Positions 11,845-24,432 of a stretch of DNA of 64,000 nucleotides are shown piece after piece. The stretch's first letter is position 1, and each line of letters starts with the position of its first letter. The notes beneath the pieces are model-generated. The model saw only the letters and a program-made list of their open reading frames with translations, ran no database searches and was not told the DNA's origin. The DNA comes from Tetraselmis striata. Taxonomy: Eukaryota; Chlorophyta; Chlorodendrophyceae; Chlorodendrales; Chlorodendraceae. Location: positions 1 to 64,000 of the forward strand of contig VCJN01001884.1 in assembly GCA_006384855.1 (NCBI GenBank), read 5' to 3'. A program made the position numbers and the translations under genes.

Positions 11845-14800
11845 TCAGGGGCGCTGCAGCGAAAATATGGCCACCTGCCACAGGCGCCGGGGGCACATTG
11901 GGATTGTTAGGGGGAGCAGGAGGGGGTGGGGAAGGGGAGGGGGGGGGGGGGGGGGGGGGGGGGAGAGACATCAGGAGGGGGGCGATGGTGTGCGCTCGTA
12001 TTGCACCGAGGGTCCCGGCCCACCTGCGTGGCGGCGCCAACGTCCACGGGCGCATTGCCGCCGCACGCCGCCATCTCCTTGAGCGCCTAAGCGCAGAAAA
12101 AAAAACACGTCACGGCAGCGGGCCAGGGTGGGTGGGGAGGGGGAGGGGGGGGGGGGGGGGGGGGGCACTTATATGAGACGGGGACGAGCCACTGGGCAGC
12201 AACATCGCGGGACATGGCAATGCCTTGGTAATGCACAGATTTCCGGCCACGCAGCAATGTTTGGAAAATGGTGGCACCGGCGAGGAGAGCGCACCTCCGC
12301 CTCCACTTGGACGTGTCCCACGTCGGCGAAGCTCACATCGTAGCCGTACGCGCCCGCCGCCGCGTTGGCCCACTCCTGCCCGGGCACGGTGGCGCATTCA
12401 CAACCGCATGTACGTGCCGCTCAACTCGCCGGTCGCCCCATGGTGTGAAGCGAGTGTCAGGCATGTGGCCGGCCGCCCACCTGGAACTCAGCCCGCGTCC
12501 ACTCAAAGCGATGGTCCGCAATCCGAAGCTTGCGCTGCTCCGTAGGCAGCGGGCACGCAGTGGGTATAATCAGCGCCGCGCGGTGTCAGCCAATGTCAAC
12601 ACAAATGACGCAACGACGGATGGATCGCCCGCTGCATTGGAACCCCCCCCCCCCCCCCCCCCTTCCCGGCGGGTCTTGATCAGCCCCAGGCTACCAGGAG
12701 TGTATGGATGCCGACCCTTCGCTACTTCGCAAACCGCCACTTGACCCACGAGTTGCCATGTCGCACAACTTGGGTGCGCTTGAGCTGTTGCCATCGCCGG
12801 CATGGCAAGTCCAAGGCTTCAGTGCTCATGACAGCGGGGAAGTTGTGTATGGCGACATCCCCGCCGGTGGCAACCAGTACGCCGAGAAATGCGACCGCCC
12901 TATGATGCCCCATGTCTGGGGTTTTCCCCCTTTCGGCGCTATCTCTATCTGTTTCGGAACATATTTACATCTCTGAAACCACATTGGATTCAATTTTACC
13001 TTTCGGAGATGTATTTCGGTTCATGGGCGCCACCCCACCGCTCAGCACCGAGGACTCATCCGAATGGGGCGCAGCTTGTTTGGCCGTGTTTTCCCCGTGC
13101 ACTAGATGCTTGCCCATTTGCGCGAAACACTGCGGCGCCTTGTGACGGCTCCTATGACATGCAAACCGTCATCGGGCCACCTTGGTTTCGGAGATGTACA
13201 GTCCATGGGCCCTACCCCACGGCATGATTGCATCATTGTGTCTTTATGTGTTTGTACGGCAGAAATTTGCTTCTAAGTGTGTAGCTTACTGGTGTGCCTG
13301 GGCCGGTCTATCGTCATGTTGTGACAGCCACAAGAGAGGCATACATATGTTTATTTGCGAATGATCCGAACGTGCCTGAATGGTATGTGCCCAAGCATCT
13401 TGCATTGGGGGGGGGGGGGGGGGGGGGGGCTCACCTCTTTGCCGCTCCGCTTGGTGACGTGTGCCAGCACATCGTTGTACTCGATGTTTGGGGTGGACAC
13501 CACCAGCGTCTTCGGCCTCAGGGCGCCCAGCACCACCGGAGGGACAGCCTGCCGCATGACCGCGCGCGCACGCTCAGGCATCCGGCAATCCAAGCAGCTG
13601 CCGCACAGCCGGCGAAAGCATGATGGGACATGGCGGTGTGTGTGTGTGGGGGGGGGGGGGGGGAGGGGGGGCGCACCGCCAGGGGCTCCGGGTCCAGGTG
13701 CTCGATCACCTCAATCATGGTCGCCACGTCGCAGCCGGCCAGGGCGCCCCAGGTCTGCACCCACACGCCGGTGCACATCCGCGCATTCGTTACCGCCCCA
13801 ACTGGCCCGGGTTTCCCCCAAAGACCCTTATGGGCGAGATCTGAACTCAAAAAGTACCGGCAGCCAAAACACAGCCCATCTCTGACAAGCACCATTCCTA
13901 CTTGGGTCGAAAAGCGTATCCAAACAAGGCCGTAGCCATTAGTTGTGAATGCAAGATAGGTACAGACACCCCCCCCCCCCCCCCCACCCCTTCCTTCCCC
14001 GTTAGCTTCTCTGAGCGTCGTGGTCACGGTCGGTACTCGACATCAGCCTAACATTAGTCAGTGCGGCAATAGTAGAGCAGCACAGCGACTGCTCTCCAAG
14101 GGGGGGGGGGGGGGGGGTGCCGCACATGGCATGGTCGATCATTGCGTGATTGTCAGGATTCGCTCACTTTCGGGTATTCATAGCGCCACATTGCCATGAG
14201 CACAACTCTCACCCTTGCCACCACAACCACCACCACCACCACCACCATCACCCTTGCCATTACCCTCACCACCACACTGACCCTCACCGTTACCCTCAGC
14301 ATCGCCCTCAGTGTTACATCACCCTCAGCCTCACCTTCATCCTCATCCTCACGCAGACCATCACAACCACAATCACTACCGCCACCAGTGTGGCCATCAT
14401 TATTACGTCACATCCCCGGATGTTTTCATGGCAGTGTTCAGTGCGGATATTCCATAGCGTGGGAAATTCCGCAACTGGACTCAAACTCGTCTTGCACCAG
14501 CATTGGCACTCTGCCAAATGACTCGGACGAAGCGCTGCCCACCCATGGCTTTCGCTAACCGGACTGCTGCCTAGCTAGGCCGCCACAGGGACGCTGCATA
14601 GGGTCGCCAGTCGTGTCCCGGGGGCGGGAACAAAAAACACCATCACCATATCATCACGCGGCCTGTGCCAACCCGAGTCAACACATGTTGTGCCGGTGGA
14701 TGAGTTTCAGGCGGCAGTGCATGCGCAGAGGGCGTTGGGGGGGGGGGGGGGGGGGGCACGCATGCATGCCAAGGGCGAGCATGCCGGCAGACGGCAGACG

Positions 14801-17800
14801 GCACAAGGGGCGCTCCCTCGGGCCGGGGCGCTGCTGCGGGGGGGCGCTCACGTCGGCGCGGTGGAACATGGGGGCGGAGAAGTCAGCGCTGAGCAGCAGT
14901 GCCTGCAGACGGGGCGGACGCGGCCATGAGGCGTCAGCTGGGATGCCGGGCAGCTGGCGGCGCCATTCGGTGGGCTGCCAGCCTCAGTGGCGCCGGAGCA
15001 TGTGGCAAGCGCCGGAAAACAGCCGGATGCGGTGGGGGAAGAAGCAAGAATGCGGTGCGGTGCACGCGGGCGGATGCCTGCCGTGACAGTTCATCGGGTT
15101 TGCGGGTCGAAACATCTTATCTGCTTTGCAGCAATGAGTCGGACAATCCTTTAGCAAGCGCCATATATCATGATATATTTGATAAGAGTTTTCCTCTCTT
15201 CGCGCTTGGGGGAGGGGAGGGGGGGGGGGGGGGGGGGGCAGAAACGATCGTGTGCCGCCAACCCAAAGCGTGGTTACGGTATCTTGCAAGCGGACTTTCT
15301 CTGCAATTGTGTACCGTACTGTATTGTGCTGAGTGGCTGCAGGGGTGGGGGCACGCCCCTGAGACCCCATACCGTATGCCTGAAACGGAAAGGTTACATC
15401 CAAAAAAAGCATTCGCTGCACGCGTGCCGACACGCCAACAACTTACACGAAAGCCACATGAACACGAAACGTTCCGGTTGCCTGGCGGCCCTTTCTTAGC
15501 TTCGTAACATTTACGATTCATTTCGTTTTATTCCGAGTGGCAAAAGGCGGGACGATTTCGTGTACCTACTTGTGTTCCAAGTGCGTCGGCGCAGGTTTGT
15601 CGTCTTGTCTGCACGTGACCCCAGGCAGGTATTGGCAAGGGCGGCTCACTCTTCACAGTGTTATCATCACCGCGCCGCCGCATGTCTTAGGTTTGCGTGT
15701 AGGCCAGGCAGTGGCGATTTGAGGGAGATGGGATGTGACGGGTGGCGTATCGAAGGGGTGGGGGCTTTCTTCGGGGAGCCTCACCTGCGTGGCAGCCTCG
15801 GTGCCGCCGGCCGGCCAACGGAGCGGCTGTCCGTGGCTGGGGCTGCCGGCGTGGACAGCAATGTCGGGCGAGGGGAGGCTGCGGCGTGGCGTGCGGTTGC
15901 GGCGTGGCCGGGGCGGAGAGGACCGGGGATGGGGGAGCATGGCGAGCTCAGGCTTGGCACATGCTAGTTGGCGGGGTGGCGAGGCGGGCGTGTCGTGGAA
16001 TGGTGTCACCTCTTCAGCGACGCCTCTGCTGCGCGGATGGCCGGCTCGCTGATGTCGAGCCCGCACAGCAAGGCAGGGCACTTCCGGGAGCGGCTCCGGG
16101 CGCACGGTGGCGCGTCTTCCGCCTGCGATGCCGGTGGGGGAGATGGCCAGGCTGTGTGGTTAGTGCCATCGGCAACCTCTTGTGCCACCTCATCCTCAGA
16201 GCAGCGTCAGCCACCCCATAATGGCAACCTAGATCGACAGCCATAAGTGGAGGAAAGGTGCCCACCCTTTTCAATGTACGCCTTTCGGCTCTTCTGAACT
16301 GATGGCATTATTCTTCTGATCATTACTCGCACGTCGTAACAATACGGACAACCATGTGGACCTCACCGCGCGTATGACACAGCGAGTGGCTGCTGGCATG
16401 GGCAAGACTGCCGTTTTGTTGCGTGTCGCGGAAGGGATGGGGGTTTCGGGTAGCATTGCGGGGGGGGGGGGGGGGGTAGGTGCGGGTCCGCGCCTTGTCT
16501 AGCAACAGATACTCGAGCAGCGCGCCCTCCCCGCAGCCTACGTCCACCAAAGTCCCCGGGCGCAGCTCCTCCAGCAGCTGGCCAACGAGGTGGTACCTGC
16601 GCCACCGTGCACATCACATACCTCTCAACACCTTGGGCGAGGACTCCCAGGGACATGCTTAAACGTATGTAGGTGCGGATCCTTAGTATGTTTGCGAATG
16701 AAATTACCGGCACGGCGGGGTGGAGGGCTCAATAATTCCACGCTTTGCCTGGTGCAACACGATATTGATGGGGCAGGGCTTCATTACCGCTGCTGCGCCA
16801 ACGTGGGAGAAAACAGGCCGCCGTGGTTGTCGGCAAATTTGGCCTTCACGTAGGTCACCGTGATCGAGAGTACGTCCCCGGCCGCCCCCCAGCGTGCCGG
16901 CAGATGCTCTGTGTACAGGCCTCCGGCGGCGAGCGCTGGGAACAGCAGCCGGTGGCCCGCGTGGTGGATGCCTGGCGGGCGGGTTAGTTGGCCTCCCCCC
17001 CCGGCCCCGCGCAGGGACATGATCATGTCCTCCACCTGCCACGCGGCGGCGGGCAATGGCCAACAAGGTGCATTTGGTGTCTCTGTCCTCTAGCAGCGGC
17101 ACATCCGCTTTGCCGCGCCTTAAACCACCAGGCCTGTCCACATGTAAGCCGTCTTGTTCGTGCTCTCGGTGCTACCCGAACTCTCAAGCGACCCTATATA
17201 TAGTGCTATCCCCGGTGCATGAAGAGGCAGCCCAAGTGGGCAAGTCGCACACCTGCTTGGCCACCGCACCGCTGCCCAATTGCAGCGCCAGCACGCCGCG
17301 TGACGACTCGAGCACCTCGGAGGTGTCCGGTGCGGTCACAGTGTACGACAACCTGATGTCGCTGTCTCCATCCATCTACAGATCAAGGCGGGCACAGCGA
17401 CGGCGCAGCTTAAACCAACTGTTATGGCAATGTGGGATGAAGACACTTTCATGGAGTCCAATGAGTCTGAGGCCCGGTCTTCCTGCCCATGACGGGCATG
17501 TTGAGCAGCTTGCCCAGAGCGGCGGAGAGCGGGAAGCCAACGCATTGCAATGCAGCCCCCATTACAACTCTCGATTGCTTGCTTTTGCGGGCATCAACGC
17601 ATCACACAAGCCATGCTCGCCGGTTTGACTGAAAGGGGGTCCCGGAAACGTGGGCCGGGAAGACGGATGGCTGAGTCGCCGTCACCGGGGTCAACAGCTC
17701 TGCTGAATGCAGCCAGACACTCGCAGGTCACGTGTCTCAGCAGGCGCCCCTGGTGCGAGCACATGCCCAGCACACCGGCAGCCGAGTGTGTGTGTGGCAA

Positions 17801-20800
17801 CAGCTCAGATGGGCCGCGCACCTGCCTCCCTGACGTGCATGGCGCCACAGCAGAGGTGCCGTGCACTTCCTCCCCCTCAGCCGTCGCCAGCTCCTTGCTC
17901 GAGGGAGCGAGCAACGAGATTGCCAGGGCCTGGGTGCGCGGCAGAGATGTTGCGGGCGAGGCTGAGGTGAGCATGGATGCGCTGGATGCGCTCGCGCCTG
18001 CTGGGCTCGGGTGGGGGAGATCAGGGAGACATTGCAACCCCGCGGCAATGCCAGGCGTACCTGCAGCTGGTGCACTGCCTGCAGTGCAGCGTTACCCTCC
18101 GCCATCTCCTTGCTGCAACATCAACAGGGGGTGAGGCCAGAGGTCGATGTGAAGCCGCGTGTGCTGTCACTACCATCATTGTCAATAAGGCCTCGACCTT
18201 GGCATTGTAGCGGTCAGCATTACATGTGCATAGACATAGAGGCGGACAAAGAGGCATACCTCCATACACATACACATACACATATACACATGCGCATGTG
18301 CACGCGCGTGCACATACCTCTGACCGCTGCTGCTCTCACAGACGGCGCTGGCTTGGCGGCCTAGCATGTCCTCCACTCGGATCGTGCACCTGTGGCAGGG
18401 GCGGGGGCACGTTCATCCAGAGGTGCGAGAGCGCGCTGCTCAGTGATGGAGGGGCCCACGCCCGGGTAGCTGGAAGGCATACTCTTCGCGCAAGGGTGGT
18501 ACGCGAAAGGGCTTTGATAATGGCAACAACAGCCGGTACTCCTCCTCCAGCTTTGCTCACCTGAAGACATCGGCGCCATCCACACGGCGCGTTTCGGTAT
18601 TCTGGCTGGGCGGGCTGAAACACAGCCCTGCGGCAGCCTCGCACAGCATTTGCCACGGTGACAGTGGACTGCGCCACGGCAGCCTAAAGAGCGGGGTTTG
18701 TGACGGGACACACGGTCGAGTCAAATTAGACTCGCAAGTGTGCATGCGACATGAGACATATGAGACATTGCCCCCGTCCCAAGGTGCATGTGTGTCCTCG
18801 TTGCTGCTACACCACTGCCTCGCCCATGCGCATGTGATCGCTGGCCGCATGTGATCACTGCACCAATTGCGGCAGCCAGGGAAATGTGCTACCCCTCTTA
18901 TCAAGATGGCGCAGGTTCAGACGCGGTGGCACTGGGCATCGTCGATGAGGCCAAGCGCCTGACATGCGTTGCATGCCAGGAAACCCTGCTGCACAGGCGA
19001 TAGCGACCGGCGGGGGGGGGGGGGGGGGGGGGGATGGCGTTCACGTGAAAGCGGTTGGCAGGCGAAGCAGCCAAGGCGCGCCCAGAGCGCGTGCGTAGCG
19101 CAGTTCCGGCAGGAGCGCTGCCCAGGAGTTCAGACACTGACCCACGCCAAAGTCCTGCAAGCAGGCAGCGCGGGGCGGCGTCACATTGTCACGTGCAGTG
19201 AATCGGGATGGCTGCGGAGCTTGGGGTGAAAGGATGAAAGGGCGGCTGCGGGGCTCGGGGTGAAAGGGATATCAAAGGTTGCCAGTCTGCTGTCCCCAAT
19301 GCATGGAATATATATGGGTGCATAGGTGCCCAATACAACTTCACGTAACCATAGGCATAGGCAGACACAGATCCCGGCGCGGTATTGAGACCACTGCGAA
19401 CAAGAATCTCCCCTGCCTGCCATAGATTGAATGTAGGCGAAACCATAGCGGAACTACAGCGAGCGCTGTTGTCGGTTGCAATCGCAACTTGAGTGTTCTT
19501 ATAAGGCTGTTATGGCCGAGTCGGCATCCGTAAACTTATTTAAATACAAATATGATGTTGACATGGATATAGATACAACCAGACAGACACAGACACGGCA
19601 CACACAGGAGTGTACGCATGTGTATACTGGGAGGGGGCTCACCCGTGTTATCATGCCGCCCTGCCCTTTGTTGACACGGCACACCGCCAGCAGGGCCGCG
19701 CCCGCCACCGGGCGGCCAGCGAGCCACGACGCGCGCACATTGACGCGGCACCCCGCCCCGCCGGGCGCAGCGCTAGGATTCAGCGTGTACAGTGATGGCC
19801 GGAAGCTGTCCCTGCGCACCGGCAGCAAAGGTGGCACGGGCGGACAAGGAGTTCAGCCGGAGCACATTTGCGCGGGGTACTTGCTTGCTGCCGGCGGCTC
19901 CTTGGGGCGATAGCGTGCACTTGTATGTCAGCATCAACGCCGCGCGCTACCCACGCTGCATGAGGGTGCTTGAAAGGACCGAGGGCGTCATGCTGTCTCA
20001 CCCCCAGACCACCTCCGCGGGGGTGGCGCCGCCGTTGCTCTGCAGAACCACCAGTGAGCAGGCTGATAGTCAGGCACGATCGTCCCCCTGATGACGACCG
20101 GATGCCATGGTGGGATGGCGCTAGCATGGCCGCTCCAGTGGCTGTAAGCAGCATTGGATGGGTGGGGCACCCCGGCGTACCTGGACCACTTCAAATGATG
20201 TGGAGACTGAGACCTGCGCCAGCGGTGCGTGTGGGGGCGACCGTGGTGAGTCTGGGAGTTTGGGGATTAGGGGGCATGTGGGATGGGAGGAGTGGAGGAC
20301 AGAGGTACAGGGCTCCGTGGTGTGCGGTCTGCTAGGGAGATTGCTGATGGGTTCATCGACCGTGGTGGGGAGGAGGGGGGAAGGGGTCTGCACCTTGCCG
20401 TGGTGTATGAGCTCAGCAGAGCTGCCGCCCAGCGCTGCGGCAATCTGGGGGTGTTACCACCACTGTCATACTTAGTACACACGCGCTCTGAATGGACCCG
20501 TGACCGATCAAGGTCAGGGCCTCAGATGAGGGGACCAGGTGCAGGGGCAGAGGGGCGGTTTGGCGGGGGGGGGGGGGGGGGGGGGAAGAAGGGGGGCTAA
20601 GAGTCTATGGCTATAGTCTTAGGCTCAATTATTAGGTTCTTAAAGAAGCAGCAGCATTGCGGAGCATAGTGCAGCTTTGAGCAGCGGAGCTGCACCTGAT
20701 CAAGGTGGAAGCAGCTCGTGTCCAGGCCGACCTCAACCAGCGGCTGGCTCGCCTCCACCGCCACTAGGGTTGCCTTGCATACAGCAAGCTGCCTCTCGCC

Positions 20801-22347
20801 TGACGGCTCCTCCGCAGCGGGAGCGGCGCCCCCCTTAATGGTGGCCGAGCCATACCTGGAGCCGGCCATCAGCATTCCCCATGAAAAGCAACAAATCAGC
20901 ATGTGTCGTTGATTCACCCACATGCAGGCACTGGCTTCGATTAGCTGCTTTGACCGTTCATGAAGTTTTTTGCGCGGCCAGAGCGGCCGTGGCAGCCAAT
21001 TCTGAATCGGCGAATAAGTGTGTACATACTTGCAAGCCTTCATCACAGTGGTTTGCAGCAGTACACATGCACACACAAACACACATGTATGTGTGTATAT
21101 ATACATGTGTTTTCCGACGCATATATAGTAACTCTTCTTATAAGCCACAAATTGGTGTTGCATGCAACCTACAAGAACATTCGGGATAGTCCCGCTATAG
21201 TTTCGTCTACATTTGATCTTTGGCAGGCAGTGCGGGTTTGCCGGCACCCACAGGTACACATCATACATGTGTTTATTCGTGTTTATACATGCATATATAG
21301 TACAATGTGTGGACAGTCGATAGTCCATCCAGCCAGCCAGCCACCTGAAGAACTGCCCGTCGTGCGACACCTCCAGCTCGCCAGGTTCCGGCAGCTTCTG
21401 GTCCCGCAGCGATACCCAAAGCGCCGCCAGGCACGACTCCGGGCTGGAACCGTCCGCGGCGTGCTCCGCACACCACCGCTGCACCGGCTGCGTGCTCAGT
21501 GCGGCGCTGACTGGCAGCCAGCCGCCCGTGTGCTTGGAGGCCTCCACCCGCAGGAAGCGGAGCTCGCGCTCGGTCTGTTGCAGCGGTGGCAGCACTTATG
21601 TCCAGGTCATGCAAGCTCTCGACGTTAACCTTCAAAATGCGATGCCTGCGCTGATGCGCGGCTGACTTCATTCCGCGGTTTCACTGGCTGTTTATGGCAG
21701 GCTGTTTCGGTGTGTGGGTGGTTGTTGGGGGAGGGGGGAGGGGGTACTGCTCGGCGTAGCCAAGACACGGCTCGGCAGCACGGCCCAAGGCCCGACAGTA
21801 CGGCTCAATGAAACATAGCTTTGCAGCTGTGCCATCCTAAACATCGTTAGTGTCGCTCCTGATATAGAGACCAAGAGTAAACCATACCCCATCGCCCTCC
21901 GGCAACAGCGGTAGCAGTTGCATATTTGCGCGTCCCGTCCGACAAGCGACGTTCCCGTTCTCCAGGAGTAGAGTTGACCGCCCCCAACCGGGCGTTCCGC
22001 CATAATGCGGGCGCCTACCTTGTCGCTGCATGCTGCCTGCAGGGCCTCGGCGGCGGTAGCGGAGTCCGCAACCGTCACTTTCTGCGGTCGCTCCAGATCG
22101 AAGGCGGCGAGGTGAGCCAGCGCCGCCTCCGCTGCCGCCGCCTCGGCGGCCTTCTTACGCGAGCCACCCCCCTGAAGGATGCGCCAGGCACCGGCGGCCC
22201 GCCCCCCTCCGGCTGCTCTATCGCCGGCACCGTTACCGAGCTCTCGAAGCATCCCTTGCCCTGGTTGAAGGCGGTGGCGAAGGTGAGCTGAAGGCGGTGT
22301 CTCTGCGCCCATTCGTTCAGCGCACCACGCGGGTTGGTGCTCGTCAT
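11845..22347 (-). CDS. HEN1: HEN1 small-RNA 2'-O-methyltransferase (plant-type architecture)
   Basis: Methylates the 3'-terminal ribose of small-RNA duplexes, protecting them. Resolved exons, 5' to 3': 22347-22019 (dsRBD 1, with a frame break), 21574-21345, 20855-20696, then 17375-17253 and 17035-16788 (FKBP-like: LQLGSGAVAKQ, LFSPTLAQQR), 16596-16494 (motif I VDVGCGEG; GC donor), 16122-16010 (GLDIS), 15878-15785, 13754-13677 (EVIEHL metal ligands), 13572-13435 (STPNIEYN), 12534-12481 (ADHRFEW, third metal histidine), 12375-12295, 12086-12024 and 11874-11845 (VAIFSLQRP, stop). From 17375 onward phases agree throughout and give 374 residues. Between 17376 and 20695 exons are incomplete; likely ones are 18389-18318 (ending SSSGQR), one ending at 18561 (ending GADVFR), and one near 19812-19674 (PSLYTLNP). 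Confidence 0.88.
14150..14400. repeat. CAC/CCT simple-sequence tract in a HEN1 intron
   Basis: Plus strand shows runs of ACC and CACCCT/CTCACC units (about 14200-14390) in the 1.9-kb intron 13755-15784. On the HEN1 sense strand this is a GGT/GTG-rich tract. Confidence 0.75.
14420..14672 (+). repeat. Dispersed repeat C, copy 2 (HEN1 intron)
   Basis: Colinear with 3635-3885: ATGGCAGTGTT, CACCCATGGCTTT, CGGACTGCTGCCTAG and AGTCGTGTCCCGGGGGCGG. It lies within the largest resolved HEN1 intron, antisense to the gene. Confidence 0.6.
15415..15605 (+). repeat. Dispersed repeat D, copy 2 (HEN1 intron)
   Basis: Colinear with 7360-7600 (GTGCCGAC, GTTGCCTGGCGGC, CTTTCTTAG, GTGGCAAAAGGC). It is only about 0.75 kb from repeat C copy 2, so both may derive from a single inserted element. 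Confidence 0.45.
19405..19470 (-). repeat. Short repeat E, copy 1
   Basis: On the minus strand reads GTAGTTCCGCTATGGTTTCG, CCTACATTCAATCTATGGCA and GGCAGGG. Matches 21164-21238 and 51103-51175 on the plus strand. Lies in a HEN1 intron. Confidence 0.6.
21164..21238 (+). repeat. Short repeat E, copy 2
   Basis: TAGTCCCGCTATAGTTTCGT then CTACATTTGATCTTTGGCAG, matching 51103-51175. Located in the HEN1 intron between exons 21574-21345 and 20855-20696, antisense to the gene. Confidence 0.65.
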
Positions 22348-22601
22348 TTTGTGCGCGTCCTGACTGCCAGGCGCTGGCAGTTCCTATCGCTGTCTCGCTT
22401 TGATTCGCGTGTGGCTCGGCTGGGCGCTCTACCGTCGGGTGCGCCGTTACCCCACTGTGCCTATGCTAGTCTCGGGCTGATCGCCACTACAGGTACGTGT
22501 ACCGACAATGTCTCGCGCAGTGTCGATCGCACGATCCCAGTCTCGAACGAAGCGGCGCGAGTGCTGAGCTGCCAGCGCGGGCGCGGACTCTTCTTGCCGT
22601 C

Positions 22602-22861
22602 GTAGCGACCATATAGCGACTATGTATGTACCCGCGCGTAGCGCCAAGAAAGAGTATGTCCGCCCGGGACACAGGCCAAAGCCGCCCCAGCACCTCTTGA
22701 CCTCTTGACCTCTTGCGCCAACGACTGCAGTCGTAGGTCGTCTGGCATAGCCCGTATACACCATTGCCCCTCAACCCCGAAGGACCACGCCCCGAAGCCA
22801 CTAGCGACTAATGCATCAACCGGGTAAACCCAGGACACGACGGGACGATATTGCCGAAATT
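22602..22861 (-). repeat. Dispersed repeat F, copy 1
   Basis: Reverse complement matches about 61150-61375: GGCAAT..CGTCCC, GTGTCCTGGGTTT, CCCGGTTGATGCATTAG, GACGACCTACGACTGCA and AAGAGGT. Contains three tandem GACCTCTT units at about 22697-22720 that the other copy lacks. No protein assigned. Confidence 0.65.
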
Positions 22862-24000
22862 CATCGACCGCCAGGAGTCGATACCGCCCCCCGGACCTCT
22901 CGCGTACGAGACGACCGCTCAGAGGCCTCAGCCGAGCAGCGGACAATGGATGTACTGTACCTGAAAACCTGCAATAGCGACCATTATGTAAGGATTTGTC
23001 GCTGATATCTCCGGGGGCGCACGCGAGATAATTGATTAGTCGCCATATAAACCGCCGCAGCTTCATTAGGCCGGCTCGATTTAATGATATGTTTTAGTAC
23101 TCTACTTTCCGGAGAAACAGGCGGGGGGGGGGAGGGGGGGGGTCACTATGTAAGTGGCATCAACTTTATGTTCACGTACTTAAGCAGCACTCGGTGGCTG
23201 GGAGCGGTGCATGAGCGGCTGGGGGCTCAGACCCGCACCGCCGTTAATATCCAGGCCAGGCATATCCTTGCTTGGATACGGCGCTTGGCCAGGCTTATTG
23301 ATGGAGGACTCATAGTAGATGAGGTGTTAAAGACTGTCTACACTAATGTTTTGCCTTTATGCAAAACCTGTCAGCGAGCCGGCTATCATGTGCTCGTGAG
23401 GGGCGCCAAGCAAGGCCAACTGTGCTAAGAAGATGCAAGACGAACTTGATAGGTAGGCAGCAGCATTGCGCAGCATGGCATATAACATCGTGCTATGTGA
23501 GACGAGCAGCAACACTTAGCAGTGGCATAGATCAGCTCAGCAGCATCATAGCACTACATGGAGGAGTGGATACATGGCCACCGTATGGTTGGGTTGCCAT
23601 GATGCTGACTGCAATATGGTGATGGTTCCAAAAAGACAGTGCCCCACCTTCTCTCCATTTTATGCCTGCATATACAGCCTTCTGCACACAGCCATGCATT
23701 GAAACTATGAAAAATCATGTCAGTGGTAGTAGTTATCATGCAACTTTGGGCATGTTCTATTAAGTACAGTGAGATCAACATGAATAAGGTAGGGGAGGGG
23801 GGTGGAAACAGGGGGGGGGGGGGGGGGGGTCTAAAACAAAAAATTAATCGTACCCGCCTATCCTACTTGCTAAAGCAACGTGCCGTTCGCAGAGAGGATG
23901 CAGCAACATCATACAAGGCTGGGAGGCTTTCCCGACGATTTGGAGTTTTCTGCCTCCCAAAACTTTGCCGTTCCTTGCCCGATTTCAGTAAAAAAATAGG
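22862..24000. other. Spacer upstream of HEN1, no gene recognised
   Basis: Contains G-rich runs at 23124-23140 and 23811-23829. ORFs at 23084-23428 and 23717-24016 look unremarkable and are not protein-like across their whole length. The HEN1 promoter should lie below 22600. Confidence 0.35.
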
Positions 24001-24033
24001 TTTCAAAGGGAGATAGGCAGAGAAGATTAGCCA
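24001..24033 (-). repeat. B2 split direct repeat
   Basis: TTTCAAAGGGAGATAGGCAG followed by AGAAGATTAGCCA, repeated with a few changes at 24401-24432 in the same orientation. Confidence 0.65.
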
Positions 24034-24116
24034 AAAAGTGTGCAGGCTTAGTTACACGGATGAAAGGGCGGGGTACTTGCGACAAAGAGCCACAAAAAGG
24101 GGAGGGAGAGCGGATT

Positions 24117-24400
24117 GTGCGGGCAAGAGGTCAGCACAAAACTAAGAGAGTGGTCCAGTCTAGCGGACGATTATGGTTTAATAAGATTTGATGGGTATGG
24201 GGTGACCGCCGTTCTCGCCCTAGGGGGCGGCACGCAAAATGTTGTACATCGACTATCAGTACTAAAGTACTAGTGAGTGCCAAAGCACATGTAAAGCATC
24301 AGTGTTTTTGCACCCGTGCTAAAGCACCAGTATTGATGTTAACACCCGCATACCCTAAGGGCAGGGGGAAAAGGAAACCCCAAAAACACAACTCTCGAAA
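24117..24400 (-). repeat. A2 direct repeat of the DIRS-like element
   Basis: Positions 24117-24275 match 28446-28611 (AGCGGACGATTATGGTTT, GGTGACCGCCGTTCTCGCC, GGCACGCAAA). Positions 24276-24400 match 30420-30550 (CACCCGTGCTAAAGCACCAG, CATACCCTAAGGGCAGGGGG). The two halves are adjacent here but 1.8 kb apart in the other copy. Confidence 0.8.
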
Positions 24401-24432
24401 TTTCAAAGGAGGTAGGCAGGGAAGATTAGCCA
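24401..24432 (-). repeat. B1 split direct repeat
   Basis: TTTCAAAGGAGGTAGGCAGG then GAAGATTAGCCA. It lies between the recombinase end and A2, as expected for B1 in a split-direct-repeat element. Confidence 0.65.

Noticed and set aside
14196-14400. His/Thr-rich proteins from the CAC tract
   Set aside because: Simple-sequence translation in all frames inside a HEN1 intron.
19788-20091. Plus-strand ORF with HLYVSINAARYPR
   Set aside because: Lies in the HEN1 locus, short, without start context or family resemblance; likely antisense reading.
20597-21595. 332-codon open frame on the minus strand
   Set aside because: It runs through two HEN1 exons and the intron between them; the middle is intron and repeat E, so it is not one exon.
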